A DNA stretch of 15,762 bases, taken from NCBI GenBank assembly GCA_026985515.1, contig JALSQH010000074.1:1-15762 (forward strand), read 5' to 3'. The translations under genes and the position numbers were made by a program. The notes below the pieces were generated by a model. It saw only the letters and a list, made by a program, of their open reading frames with translations, had not been told where the DNA came from and made no database searches. Below, piece after piece: positions 7,766 through 14,479 of the stretch. Numbering within the stretch: position 1 is the stretch's first letter; each line of letters opens with the position of its first letter. This DNA is from a bacterium (GTDB lineage: Bacteria > JALSQH01).

Positions 7766-7770
7766 AAGTT

Positions 7771-8562
7771 GTGAAGAGGAAGTTACTTTTTTTGCTGGTA
7801 GCTGTTATTTTGGGTGTTATGTTTGCCAGTGGTTGTCAGAAGAGACCTGATAAAGAGATTGCCGAGGCTGAAAAGGCCCTTGAAGCAGCCAAGGAGGCAG
7901 GGGCACCCCAGTATGCGCCTAAAGAGTTTAAGAGTGCCGAGGATATGATGGCAGAAACATACAAACTCGTTGATGCCAAGAAATATAAAGACGCAAGGGA
8001 AGCTGCCATCACTACCAAGGAACTTGCTGATGTGGCAAGGATGAAGGCTCTTCAGAGGAAGCAGGAGCTGGAGAAGGAGCAGCGGAATAAACAGCAGATG
8101 AAGCAGAAGGAGAGTTATCCCGGAACTGCTACACTGGCTCCCGGTGCAGTTACCGGTGAGGCACTGAATGAAGAGATCCAGCAGAGTAAAGTGGGAACGG
8201 GAGCCCTGGGTGAAGGTGTAACCATTACAAAATTACCACCGATCCACTTCGATTTTGATAAATACAACATCAGAGAACAGGATAAGAAAATTCTTCAGCA
8301 GATTGCAGACTGGCTTAAAAAACACCCAACTGTAAGGATAAGAATTGAGGGACATACGGATGAGAGAGGAACAGAGGAGTACAACATGGCTCTGGGAGAA
8401 AAGAGGGCGAAGGCTGCAAGGGACTATCTTATCATGCTGGGGATCGATCCTTCGAGAATTGAGATTGTGAGTTTCGGAGAAGAGGACCCTGTTGATCCAA
8501 GACACAACGAGGAAGCATGGGCAAAGAACAGAAGAGATGAATTTGTAATCATCAAAAAATGA
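7771..8562 (+). CDS. pal: Peptidoglycan-associated lipoprotein, Pal-type (OmpA C-terminal domain)
   Basis: The protein has 263 residues from GTG 7771. The signal peptide is MKRK plus a hydrophobic stretch with lipobox FASGC (Cys22) and Gln at +2, predicting outer-membrane lipidation. Residues about 28-115 form an alanine/lysine/glutamate-rich helical region (EAEKALEAAKEAG and repeats), resembling DUF4398-like segments. A Gly/Thr/Pro-rich linker follows. The OmpA-like domain (about 152-263) has FDFDKYNIR, GHTDERGTEEYN and GEKRAKAARDYL, including the Asp and Arg that hold diaminopimelate in the cell wall. Pal ties the outer membrane to peptidoglycan in the Tol-Pal system. It is longer than the E. 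coli protein because of the helical spacer. Its stop overlaps the cpoB start by ATGA. tolB and tolQRA are not in the window. Confidence 0.88.
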   Translation: MKRKLLFLLVAVILGVMFASGCQKRPDKEIAEAEKALEAAKEAGAPQYAPKEFKSAEDMMAETYKLVDAKKYKDAREAAITTKELADVARMKALQRKQELEKEQRNKQQMKQKESYPGTATLAPGAVTGEALNEEIQQSKVGTGALGEGVTITKLPPIHFDFDKYNIREQDKKILQQIADWLKKHPTVRIRIEGHTDERGTEEYNMALGEKRAKAARDYLIMLGIDPSRIEIVSFGEEDPVDPRHNEEAWAKNRRDEFVIIKK

Positions 8563-9395
8563 AGAGAAAAATTTTTCCAGCGGTAATTGCAATTCTGTTG
8601 CTTAACGGCTGTCAGTACATTGTTACACAGCAGGATCTTGCTGTTTTGAGGGGGAGAATTAACATACTTGAGAGCAGAGTGAAGAATCTGGAGGATGAAA
8701 CGGAGACTCTGAGGGGACTCACGAAGAGTGAAGTATCAGAGACTAAGAAATCCCTGATTGAGGAGGTTGAATCCCTCAGAAAGAGTAATCTGGTTCTTCT
8801 CAGTAAAATAGATGAGATGAGACAGGAAATACAGTCTCTCAGAAACAGGGTTGAGGTCCTTGCACAGAAAGTCAACTCTTCAGGAGAAAAAGATGAAATT
8901 GAGGAGCTGAAGAAGGAGGTGGCTCAACTATCGCTTACCGTGGAGAAACTGGGTAAGACTGTGGAGAATCTGGGAGTAGGTGCTACAAAGGGTACCGAGA
9001 TAATTGGGGCTACCTGGAAGGGTCCCAGGGATGCCTACTATGACGCAATGTCTGATTTTAAAAAGGGTAACTACAAAATTGCCAAACTTAAATTTGAGAA
9101 GTTAATTCAGAAGTATCCCCATTCAAAATATGTTGTGAATGCACATTTCTGGATTGGTGAATGTTATTTTAAAAATGGTGATTATATAAACGCCCTTGAC
9201 AAGTATTACCTCATCATAGAAAAGTATCCCAGGTCTGAAAAGGCTCCGGCTGCTTTTCTGAAGGCGGGGATAAGTATTTATAGACTTGGAGAAAAGAAGA
9301 AGGCAAAGTTATTTTTCAAAGAAGTAATAAAGCGATACCCGAGAACAGAATATGCAAAAAAAGCCAGAGTCTGGCTCAAAAAGATTGGCAAATGA
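8559..9395 (+). CDS. cpoB: Tol-Pal accessory coiled-coil/TPR protein CpoB (YbgF), lipoprotein-like
   Basis: The 278-residue protein starts MKRKIFPAV, a short hydrophobic stretch and LLLNGC. This suggests a lipobox (Cys18, Gln at +2), although Asn at -2 is unusual. Residues about 22-140 are heptad-rich coiled coil (ILESRVKNLEDETETLRGL and onward), matching the trimerising N-terminal region of CpoB. Residues about 155-278 hold three tetratricopeptide-like repeats of the YbgF kind: DAYYDAMSDFKKGNYKIAKL, then ...YPHSKYVVNAHFWIGECYF and ...YPRSEKAPAAFLKAGI. CpoB links Tol-Pal outer-membrane constriction with septal peptidoglycan synthesis. Unlike in E. coli, the protein here is probably lipid-anchored. 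It overlaps pal by ATGA and tsaD by ATGA and lacks its own Shine-Dalgarno, so it probably relies on coupled translation. Confidence 0.88.
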   Translation: MKRKIFPAVIAILLLNGCQYIVTQQDLAVLRGRINILESRVKNLEDETETLRGLTKSEVSETKKSLIEEVESLRKSNLVLLSKIDEMRQEIQSLRNRVEVLAQKVNSSGEKDEIEELKKEVAQLSLTVEKLGKTVENLGVGATKGTEIIGATWKGPRDAYYDAMSDFKKGNYKIAKLKFEKLIQKYPHSKYVVNAHFWIGECYFKNGDYINALDKYYLIIEKYPRSEKAPAAFLKAGISIYRLGEKKKAKLFFKEVIKRYPRTEYAKKARVWLKKIGK

Positions 9396-10378
9396 TTGTT
9401 CTTGGAATAGAAACTTCCTGTGATGAAACTGCGGCATCTGTTGTTGAGGATGGGAAAATTCTTTCCAATATTGTTGCTTCACAGATAGAGATACATAAAC
9501 CCTACGGTGGAGTGGTCCCGGAGCTTGCATCCAGACATCACATAAGAAACATAGTCCCTGTGGTGGATACCGCTCTTGAAAAGTCTGAAAGGGATATTTC
9601 TCAGGTAGATGGCATAGCAGTTACGAATGGTCCAGGTTTAATCGGGTCTCTCCTGGTTGGACTTTCCTTTGCCAAGGGGGTTGCTGCTTCCTATGGAAAG
9701 AAAATAGTGGGGATAAACCATCTTGAAGCGCATTTTACCATAGCATTTGCTCTTTATGAGATCCCTCTTCCAGCCATTGCTCTGGTAGTGTCAGGTGGAC
9801 ATACAAACCTCTATCTTGTAAGGGGAAAACTCAACTACAAAAAGCTTGGTGAGACCAGAGACGATGCGGCTGGTGAAGCCTTTGACAAAGTTGCCAAGCT
9901 TCTGGGGCTCGGTTACCCTGGAGGGGTTGTAATTGATAAACTTGCTAGGAAAGGTGATCCAGACAGATTTCACTTTCCGCGAGGTATGATGAGAAGTGGT
10001 GATTACGACTTCAGTTTCAGTGGCTTGAAAACAGCCGTGGCTGTACATGTAAAGAAAAAAGGAATTAGAGGGAAAATTGAGGATCTGGTTGCATCTTTTC
10101 AGGAGGCAGTGGTGGATGTCCTTGTTTTTAAAACAATATCTGCAGCGGAGGATTATGGTGCCAGAAGTATTATAGTGGCAGGTGGAGTGGCTGCCAATTC
10201 CAGATTGAGAGAAAAGATGAAAAGCGAGGCTGAGAGAAAAAAATTATCCATCTTTTTCCCTCCCATGGAGTACTGCACCGATAATGGTGCAATGGTGGCA
10301 TACACCGGTTATCTTTACTTTACTGCAGGAAGAGAAGATCCCCTTACCCTTGATGCTTACGACACAGATCCAGATTGA
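9392..10378 (+). CDS. tsaD: tRNA N6-threonylcarbamoyladenosine (t6A) transferase TsaD
   Basis: The 328-residue protein is full length for bacterial TsaD. It opens with MIVLGIETSCDETAASVV, the family signature. It has metal-binding H110 and H114 in INHLEAHF, VVSGGHTNL, the DDAAGEAFDK segment, SFSGLKTAV, and a C-terminal CTDNGAMVAYTGY with the third metal ligand Asp. With TsaB and TsaE it moves threonylcarbamoyl from TsaC-made adenylate to A37 of tRNAs reading ANN codons. It was formerly called Gcp or O-sialoglycoprotein endopeptidase. It sits third in the pal operon; the ATG overlaps the cpoB stop (ATGA) and its own stop overlaps the rsmA ATG (TGATG). The other t6A genes are not present here. 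Confidence 0.97.
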   Translation: MIVLGIETSCDETAASVVEDGKILSNIVASQIEIHKPYGGVVPELASRHHIRNIVPVVDTALEKSERDISQVDGIAVTNGPGLIGSLLVGLSFAKGVAASYGKKIVGINHLEAHFTIAFALYEIPLPAIALVVSGGHTNLYLVRGKLNYKKLGETRDDAAGEAFDKVAKLLGLGYPGGVVIDKLARKGDPDRFHFPRGMMRSGDYDFSFSGLKTAVAVHVKKKGIRGKIEDLVASFQEAVVDVLVFKTISAAEDYGARSIIVAGGVAANSRLREKMKSEAERKKLSIFFPPMEYCTDNGAMVAYTGYLYFTAGREDPLTLDAYDTDPD

Positions 10379-11157
10379 TGTACAGTAGAAGAAAGGCACT
10401 GGGACAGCATTTTCTCATAAGTGATGGAATCGCTGATAAAATAGTATCCTCCCTTGGTATTCCTCCAGGTGCCAGAATCCTTGAGGTTGGTCCGGGTAGA
10501 GGCTTTCTCACTGAAAGGCTGATAAAAGCTGGTTATGAGGTGGTGGGAATTGAAAAGGATGAAGTTCTTTTTCAAAAACTGAAAGAATTACACCATAGAA
10601 AATTAACAGTTTTAAATGAGGATATTCTCAACATCAATTTAAAAACCTTCGTGGAGGAACACTCTATTTCAGCCATTGTTTCCAATCTTCCATATGTGAT
10701 CTCAACCAGATTTGTGGAGAAACTGGTAAGGGAAATGCCATCCGTTGAGGAAATTGTCCTGATGTTTCAGAAGGAAGTTGCAGATAAATTAATAGCCCCG
10801 GCAGGAAGCAGAAATACTGGACCCCTTTCAATAGCACTTCAGGAATTTTTCAGTGTGAGGAAGCTTTTTAATGTGAAGCCTGGAGCTTTTAATCCTCCCC
10901 CTTCTGTTCAATCTTCTGTTTTGAAAATGACTCCTCTTTCCGGTTCTTCACTGGAAAGGGAACTTTCCGGTGAGTATCTTGATTTTCTTTTTCTTCTATT
11001 TGAAAACAGAAGAAAAAAAATAAAACATAAATTGAATCTGCAGTGTGAAATAGAGAATTCCGTTTTCGATAAAAGAGCGGAAGAAATTGATGCCAGGATG
11101 TTGAGAGAGTTGTTCAGATGCTACAGAAGTTCACTCCAGAGTAATTCTGTTGAGTAA
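10378..11157 (+). CDS. rsmA: 16S rRNA (adenine1518-N6/adenine1519-N6) dimethyltransferase RsmA (KsgA)
   Basis: The protein has 259 residues from ATG 10378, chosen over the in-frame TTG three bases earlier because TGATG coupling is usual. Motifs: ALGQHFL near the start, SAM-binding ILEVGPGRGFLTE, acidic IEKD after strand 2, catalytic NLPY (in SNLPYVIST) and late FNPPPSVQSSVLKM. A basic, helical C-terminus includes RRKKIKHK. The enzyme dimethylates two adenines in helix 45 of 16S rRNA late in 30S assembly; its loss usually confers kasugamycin resistance. It closes the pal-cpoB-tsaD-rsmA operon. Its last 27 bases are antisense to the end of recR, and there is no terminator hairpin between the two. 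Confidence 0.96.
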   Translation: MYSRRKALGQHFLISDGIADKIVSSLGIPPGARILEVGPGRGFLTERLIKAGYEVVGIEKDEVLFQKLKELHHRKLTVLNEDILNINLKTFVEEHSISAIVSNLPYVISTRFVEKLVREMPSVEEIVLMFQKEVADKLIAPAGSRNTGPLSIALQEFFSVRKLFNVKPGAFNPPPSVQSSVLKMTPLSGSSLERELSGEYLDFLFLLFENRRKKIKHKLNLQCEIENSVFDKRAEEIDARMLRELFRCYRSSLQSNSVE

Positions 11158-11727
11158 AGCTCTGGAGAGGGTTCTCTCATCTGTAAATTCAAGATCTGCA
11201 CCGAATGGTATCCCTGAGGCAAGTCGTGATATTTTTACGGGTGTGTTTTCAAAGAGTTTTTTTATATAAAGTGCCGTTGTTTCTCCCTCAACTGTTGGAC
11301 TTGTGGAAATTATCAGTTCCTTTACTCCTTCCTTTACGACCCTCTCTTTAAGTTCTTTTATTCTGAGCTTATCTGGAGTAATCCCCGCTGAAGGAGAAAT
11401 AAGACCACCGAGTACATGGTATTTTCCTTTAAAGACCCCTGTTTTCTCAAAAACAAATATATCCTGAGGCTTTTCGACCACCATGAGAATACTCCTGTCC
11501 CTGTATGGATCACTGCAGATTTCACATGGATCTTCTACTGTGAGTCCACCGCAAATGGAACAGAATTTAAGATTTCTTTTTATATCCACCAATTTTCTCG
11601 CAAATTCTTCCACTTCTTCCTGAGGCCTTGACAGAATATGAAGGGTAATTTTAAATGCACTTTTCTCCCCGATTCCGGGTAGTTTTTTGAGTTCTTCTGT
11701 AATTTCTTCAAGCCACTTATTCTTCAT
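11131..11727 (-). CDS. recR: Recombination mediator protein RecR
   Basis: The protein has 198 residues from the ATG at 11727; GTG at 11733 would add two, and neither has a clear Shine-Dalgarno. It has an N-terminal helix-hairpin-helix (KLPGIGEKSAFKI), a four-cysteine zinc finger (CSIC, then CEIC nine residues on), and a Toprim domain with VVEKPQDI and HVLGGLISPSAGI. The C-terminal Walker-like end includes ASGIPFGADLEF. RecR works with RecF/RecO to load RecA at gaps in DNA. It is the last gene of the dnaX-ybaB-recR module found in many bacteria. Its start overlaps the ybaB stop by up to 17 bases, and its 3' end overlaps rsmA on the other strand by 27 bases. Confidence 0.96.
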   Translation of the reverse strand: MKNKWLEEITEELKKLPGIGEKSAFKITLHILSRPQEEVEEFARKLVDIKRNLKFCSICGGLTVEDPCEICSDPYRDRSILMVVEKPQDIFVFEKTGVFKGKYHVLGGLISPSAGITPDKLRIKELKERVVKEGVKELIISTSPTVEGETTALYIKKLFENTPVKISRLASGIPFGADLEFTDERTLSRALLNRITLE

Positions 11728-12064
11728 TGCCACCGAGCATATCTTTAATCATGTTTATGAGTGGAAGATTTTCTTCCATTATTTCAGTGAGAGATTGCTG
11801 AAAGAGTTTTTTCAGTTCTTCCATGGCAAGATTAATTGCCGCAGATAACATGTCCTCCATCATACTTTTATCATTCATCTTTATGAGTTCTTCGTCAATT
11901 TCAAGTCTTACCACTTTACCAAGACCATTCATTGTGAGTTTAACCATTCCACCTCCAACACTGGACTCGACAGTTTTTGAGGATAGTTTTCTGGTGAATG
12001 TATCCAGAAGTTGATTGAAATTTCCAAATAATTCCATCATTTTTCCTATGTCAAAGTTCTCCAT
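11717..12064 (-). CDS. ybaB: YbaB/EbfC family nucleoid-associated protein
   Basis: The 115-residue protein matches YbaB/EbfC size and layout. An N-terminal helix (MMELFGNFNQLLDTFTRKL) is followed by a central beta sheet with GGGMVKLTMNGLGKVVRLEIDEEL. A C-terminal helix rich in Ala, Glu and Leu (AAINLAMEELKKLFQ) completes the fold. Family members form tweezer-like dimers that bind DNA without cutting it; their cellular role is not settled. The gene lies between dnaX and recR, the usual position. Its Shine-Dalgarno, AGGAGGAGA, is formed by the last Arg codons of dnaX, and two bases separate its ATG from the dnaX stop. This implies tight coupling of the two proteins' synthesis. Confidence 0.93.
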   Translation of the reverse strand: MENFDIGKMMELFGNFNQLLDTFTRKLSSKTVESSVGGGMVKLTMNGLGKVVRLEIDEELIKMNDKSMMEDMLSAAINLAMEELKKLFQQSLTEIMEENLPLINMIKDMLGGNEE

Positions 12065-12066
12065 AT

Positions 12067-13635
12067 TTATCTCCTCCTCGGGATTATTTTTACTATTCTT
12101 CCCTCAAATTCCTCCACTATTTTTTTTAGCAATTCTGAATTTTCAATATCTTTAAGGGTCGGAACAGGTTTTTCCCTTTCCTCAAGCTCCTTCTGTGGCA
12201 GTTTGTTTTCGTAAATGATTTCCGGGTCTCCCAGGTATTTTTTTGCAAGTTCCCTGATTGTTTCCTTTAAATCGGGGTGGGTTTTTAATACCTCTTCCTG
12301 TCTTCTGGACATAATGGGGATTGTAAGTGTGTTGTTTCCCGGATCGTATTTCATTAAACCAAGCAGAGCTATTGATTCTTTTCTCTGTTGCATTAATTTT
12401 CTTTTAAATGTATCAAAGGAGGATGGTTCCTTTCTGCTGTTGCGTGGTTCTCCCGGTAAAGATGTGTGACTCACCCTTTCATTTTTTTTTAATTCAGATT
12501 CTATCCTCTGGTGAGTTGAAGGGGATGGGGAATTTTCGGAGAGAGATGAGATCAGTTTTTCAATTGCAATTAACTTTGGCCTCGTGGCGAGTGATAGAAG
12601 AGCGACTTCAAGTTTTACTTCTGGAAAAGGAGAACTGAGAACATCTATGGATAATAGATTAATTGAGTTGAAGAGGTGGAAGAGTTCCTCTTTGTCAACA
12701 CCTTCAATAATTTCTGCATCTTCCCTGCTACCCTGAGTGAGTCCAAGTTTGATTTTAATAAGTTCATCAAGGTATAGAAGAATCTCTTTCAGAAAATTTT
12801 TAATATCGCTTCTTCCAAGTACATCTTCAGAGAGGATCCTGTCCATTTCCCTGAAGTCTCTTTTTATCAGTGCTTTTACAAGATTTCGTGTTACTCTTCT
12901 CCCTGCTATTCCCAGTATCTTTTCAATGTTTTCAGGATCAAGTTCGGGATCAAGGACCAGTACCTGATCAAGAAGACTCAGGGCATCCCTCAGGGATCCA
13001 TCTGCGGCTTTTGCAATTATTCTAAGGGATTCCTCATCCCGGTATGTGACGCCTTCCTCAGTGAGAATGTGCTTTAATCTCTGAAGGATAAGATCCTCAG
13101 GAATTTTTCTGAAATCAAACCTCTGGCACCTTGAAATGATTGTTGCAGGAACTTTGTGGGGTTCCGTGGTAGCAAAAATGAAGATCACATGGGAAGGAGG
13201 TTCTTCCAGTGTTTTCAGAAGGGCATTAAATGCACTTATTGAGAGCATGTGAACTTCGTCAATTATGTAAACACGGTATCTCCCCTTTACAGGCCTGTAG
13301 TTGACTTTCTCTATGAGATCCCTTACATCGTCAACACTGTTGTTTGAGGCACCATCAATTTCAATTACATCTGGAAATCGGTTTTCCATTATCTCTATGC
13401 AATTTGAACATCTGTTGCAGGGATGCGGTGTGGGACCATGCTCACAGTTCAGAGCCTTGGCGAGTATTCTTGCTGTGGTTGTTTTCCCCACCCCCCTTGG
13501 TCCGGTGAATAGATAGGCGTGTCCTATTCTTCCAGTTTTAACGGCATTCTGGAGTGTTTGGGTGATATGCTCCTGACCTGTGACTTCTTCAAAGGTTCGG
13601 GGACGCCATTTGCGGGCAAGAACCTGATAGGACAT
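12067..13635 (-). CDS. dnaX: DNA polymerase III subunit tau (and probably gamma), DnaX
   Basis: The 522-residue protein is a clamp-loader AAA+ ATPase. It has RKWRP(R/K)TFEEV near the start, Walker A GPRGVGKT (45-52), a four-Cys zinc module (C64, C73, C76, C79), Walker B IIDEVHM (D126-E127) and the SRC arginine-finger motif (168-170). Sensor 2 residues lie in DGSLRDALSLLDQ. The collar domain ends near 355. A polar linker (about 356-415) leads to a C-terminal domain expected to bind the polymerase alpha subunit. It is short compared with E. coli (643), mainly in the linker and C-terminal domains. A run of nine A's at codons 382-385 offers a slippage site that would give a roughly 385-residue gamma form. 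The gene lies just downstream of the SRP RNA and leads ybaB and recR. The Shine-Dalgarno before ATG 13635 is weak. Confidence 0.96.
   Translation of the reverse strand: MSYQVLARKWRPRTFEEVTGQEHITQTLQNAVKTGRIGHAYLFTGPRGVGKTTTARILAKALNCEHGPTPHPCNRCSNCIEIMENRFPDVIEIDGASNNSVDDVRDLIEKVNYRPVKGRYRVYIIDEVHMLSISAFNALLKTLEEPPSHVIFIFATTEPHKVPATIISRCQRFDFRKIPEDLILQRLKHILTEEGVTYRDEESLRIIAKAADGSLRDALSLLDQVLVLDPELDPENIEKILGIAGRRVTRNLVKALIKRDFREMDRILSEDVLGRSDIKNFLKEILLYLDELIKIKLGLTQGSREDAEIIEGVDKEELFHLFNSINLLSIDVLSSPFPEVKLEVALLSLATRPKLIAIEKLISSLSENSPSPSTHQRIESELKKNERVSHTSLPGEPRNSRKEPSSFDTFKRKLMQQRKESIALLGLMKYDPGNNTLTIPIMSRRQEEVLKTHPDLKETIRELAKKYLGDPEIIYENKLPQKELEEREKPVPTLKDIENSELLKKIVEEFEGRIVKIIPRRR
12482..12509 (-). 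promoter_or_regulatory. Putative slippage/frameshift site in dnaX (A9 run with upstream SD-like hexamer)
   Basis: On the coding strand, nine A's (12490 to 12482) span codons TTA AAA AAA AAT (residues 382-385). In frame they contain the slippery heptamer A AAA AAA. Adding one A, or a -1 ribosomal shift, gives TGA after K385. Losing one A gives ATG AAA GGG TGA, ending at residue 387. An SD-like AGAGGA (12509 to 12504) lies 13 bases upstream of the run, within the range that stimulates -1 shifting in E. coli dnaX. I saw no clear downstream stem-loop. The mechanism (RNA polymerase slippage or ribosomal shift) cannot be decided from sequence. Confidence 0.6.
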
Positions 13636-13660
13636 TTAGGAAAACCTGATAAAAATTTGC

Positions 13661-13761
13661 GATAGCCGAGCTACCCATGCACACGGCTGGAACTGCTACC
13701 GCTGCTCCCTTCCAGGCCTGACGGGGTTCACAGCCCAACCGTCGCATGGGGCCCGACTATC
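13661..13761 (-). ncRNA. ffs: Signal recognition particle RNA, small bacterial (4.5S) type
   Basis: The minus strand shows the conserved SRP core: GTCAGGCCTGGAAGGGAGCA, then GCGGTAGC. The GGAA tetraloop and flanking symmetric and asymmetric internal loops bind the M domain of Ffh. The ends pair: GATAGTCGGGC with its partner GCTCGGCTATC (allowing G-U), then CCCATGC with GCATGGG. The result is one long hairpin of about 101 nucleotides, without the Alu domain of Gram-positive 6S-type RNAs. The RNA guides membrane-protein targeting together with Ffh and FtsY. Its 5' end matches the start predicted from the promoter just upstream. The dnaX start is 25 bases past the 3' end; only a short T5 run follows, so readthrough into dnaX is likely. 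Confidence 0.95.
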
Positions 13762-13767
13762 AATTTC

Positions 13768-13796
13768 ATTTTAACATTGTGGGTCCGGGAATGCAA
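13768..13796 (-). promoter_or_regulatory. Sigma-70-type promoter for the SRP RNA (and probably dnaX-ybaB-recR)
   Basis: On the minus strand, TTGCAT (13796-13791) and TAAAAT (13773-13768) are 17 bases apart. Six bases later comes G at 13761, exactly the first base of the terminal SRP RNA helix. The agreement of promoter geometry and RNA end supports both calls. Confidence 0.8.
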
Positions 13797-13804
13797 GGAG
13801 AGGT

Positions 13805-14470
13805 TCACTGGTCATCGTTCTGACCTAAATTGTGCTTTATTATTTTGCCTTCCGCCATATATACTGTATTTTCACATATGTTGGTGGACAGGTCACCTAT
13901 CCTCTCCAGACTCCTCGAGATCCTGATGAGATGGATTGCTCTCTCAATTGTTGATGGATTACCTGTCATGTAAGTTATCAGTTCCCTTAAGATTTGATCT
14001 CTCAAACTATCGACAATATAATCTCTTTTACACACATTTCTTGCTTTCTGGGTGTCTCGATTTATGAAGGATGTAATGGCATCATGTAACATCATGGTTG
14101 TTTCTTCTGCCATCCTGGGGATATCAATGAGTGGTTTAACTGGAGGTTGTTTTATAAGGTATAGTGAACTCTGAGCTATATTTACGGCGAGATCACCTAT
14201 CCTTTCAAGGTCGCTGTTAATTTTCAGTATTGTTAAAATTGTCCTCAGATCTCCTGCTTCTGGTTGATAAAGGGCTATCAGAGCAGTACCCATCTCATCA
14301 ATTTCCACCTCTGAACTGTTGATTTCATTTTCCATTCGGTTTATTACCTCATTGAGCATGTCCTCATCTTTTTTTATCAGTCCATCTACACTGTCTCTTG
14401 TCATTTTTTCTGCCAGTAGTGCTTCACTTACAAGTTTTTGCTTGAGTTCTTCCAATTTTTTATTTAACAT
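13805..14470 (-). CDS. phoU: Phosphate signalling/transport accessory protein PhoU
   Basis: The 221-residue, all-helical protein has the two PhoU repeats. Each carries the metal-binding E-x-x-x-D pattern: SDLERIGDLAVNIA in the first half and RSLERIGDLSTNICE in the second. Length matches PhoU (about 220-240). In Pho systems it binds the PstSCAB transporter and the PhoR kinase, limits phosphate uptake and keeps the regulon off when phosphate is plentiful. It follows pstB by nine bases, with GGGGG close before the ATG. No phoR/phoB pair is visible here. The stop lies only 43 bases upstream of the SRP RNA, and no terminator hairpin is evident between them. Confidence 0.95.
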   Translation of the reverse strand: MLNKKLEELKQKLVSEALLAEKMTRDSVDGLIKKDEDMLNEVINRMENEINSSEVEIDEMGTALIALYQPEAGDLRTILTILKINSDLERIGDLAVNIAQSSLYLIKQPPVKPLIDIPRMAEETTMMLHDAITSFINRDTQKARNVCKRDYIVDSLRDQILRELITYMTGNPSTIERAIHLIRISRSLERIGDLSTNICENTVYMAEGKIIKHNLGQNDDQ

Positions 14471-14479
14471 TTTTCCCCC

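Noticed and set aside
7714-7770. Upstream in-frame start (TTG 7714) for pal
   Set aside because: It lies in the -35 box of the predicted promoter and would add 19 polar residues before the lipoprotein signal. GTG 7771 has a well-spaced GGAGG.
11013-11020. A8 run in rsmA as a possible frameshift site
   Set aside because: It encodes the expected basic RRKKIKHK segment, and the frame before and after it matches RsmA without need for slippage.
12120-12127. A second A-run (eight A's on the coding strand) near the end of dnaX, codons 503-506
   Set aside because: Slippage there would only change or remove the last 17 or so residues. It has no domain-boundary logic, and similar A7-A8 runs occur elsewhere in the window.
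13621-13651. Direct repeat AACCTGATA (13621-13629 and 13643-13651) flanking the dnaX start codon
   Set aside because: It is only nine bases and AT-rich, with no third copy seen and no known operator it matches; probably chance.
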